A stretch of DNA of 5,122 nt from Deltaproteobacteria bacterium. GTDB lineage: Bacteria > Desulfobacterota > Desulfovibrionia > Desulfovibrionales > Desulfovibrionaceae. The notes under the pieces are model-generated. The model had not been told where the DNA came from. It saw only the letters and a list, made by a program, of their open reading frames with translations, and made no database searches. Location of the stretch: positions 1 to 5,122 of the forward strand of contig JAITGZ010000123.1 in NCBI GenBank assembly GCA_031280335.1. Reading direction: 5' to 3'. The number at the start of each line of letters is the position of its first letter. Positions within the stretch are counted from its first letter, which is position 1. Both the position numbers and the translations under genes were made by a program. Below, piece by piece: positions 5,099 through 5,122 of this stretch.

Positions 5099-5122
5099 GA
5101 CAAATTGTAGCTCCAATTCGAT
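5097..5122 (+). CDS. Start of a plus-strand gene, possibly an IS1380-type transposase, cut off by the window
   Basis: Only eight codons plus two bases are visible, beginning MTNCSSNS. The ATG is preceded by AAGAGGA with a 5-nt gap, a credible ribosome site, and no stop occurs before the edge. IS1380-family transposases often begin MT-x-C followed by a short polar stretch, and the translation-hiding stem upstream fits a transposase gene, so that is my best guess. With so few residues the family call is weak; any other gene divergent from glcD remains possible. Confidence 0.45.

Overview
The window looks like chromosomal DNA of a sulfate-reducing deltaproteobacterium of the Desulfovibrio type. 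The evidence is a short-chain flavodoxin very close to the classical Desulfovibrio protein, a paired FAD and iron-sulfur alpha-hydroxyacid (lactate/glycolate) dehydrogenase, and a TPP-controlled thiSG operon. The genus is an inference from recalled protein similarity, not from a search. All complete genes lie on the minus strand, so the window is described below from right to left, the direction of transcription.

Right edge (about 5010-5122): the first codons of a plus-strand gene begin at 5097. Its ribosome binding site and start codon lie inside a 14-bp stem. The N-terminus (MTNCSSNS) resembles IS1380-type transposases, so the window may end inside an insertion sequence. Between this gene and the next operon is a control region (4794-5029) with a 9-bp inverted repeat but no convincing promoter.

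4793-2073: a two-gene operon encodes a GlcD-like FAD subunit and a GlcF-like subunit with two ferredoxin-type clusters and two CCG domains. Together they should oxidise D-lactate (or glycolate) to the 2-oxo acid and pass electrons on at the membrane. The genes are 9 bp apart and the second gene's Shine-Dalgarno overlaps the first gene's stop.

2072-1625: a 448-bp gap without genes. It holds an AT-rich palindromic block, then a sigma70-type promoter overlapped by a Fur-box-like site (14/19 to the classical consensus). Next is a 252-bp element with 22-bp inverted ends, packed with GC-rich hairpins, which looks like a MITE or other non-autonomous transposable element. It sits between the iron-responsive promoter and the flavodoxin gene.

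1624-1178: flavodoxin, followed by a bipartite intrinsic terminator (1065-1120).

1032-1: the thiamine thiazole operon, with a strong promoter, a textbook TPP riboswitch, a hairpin expression platform, thiS, and thiG, which is cut off by the left edge. The main points are the insertion of a hairpin-rich element into the flavodoxin leader, and two structured leaders (thi and the right-edge gene) that probably control expression at the RNA level. I did not find evidence of a wholly new multi-gene system.
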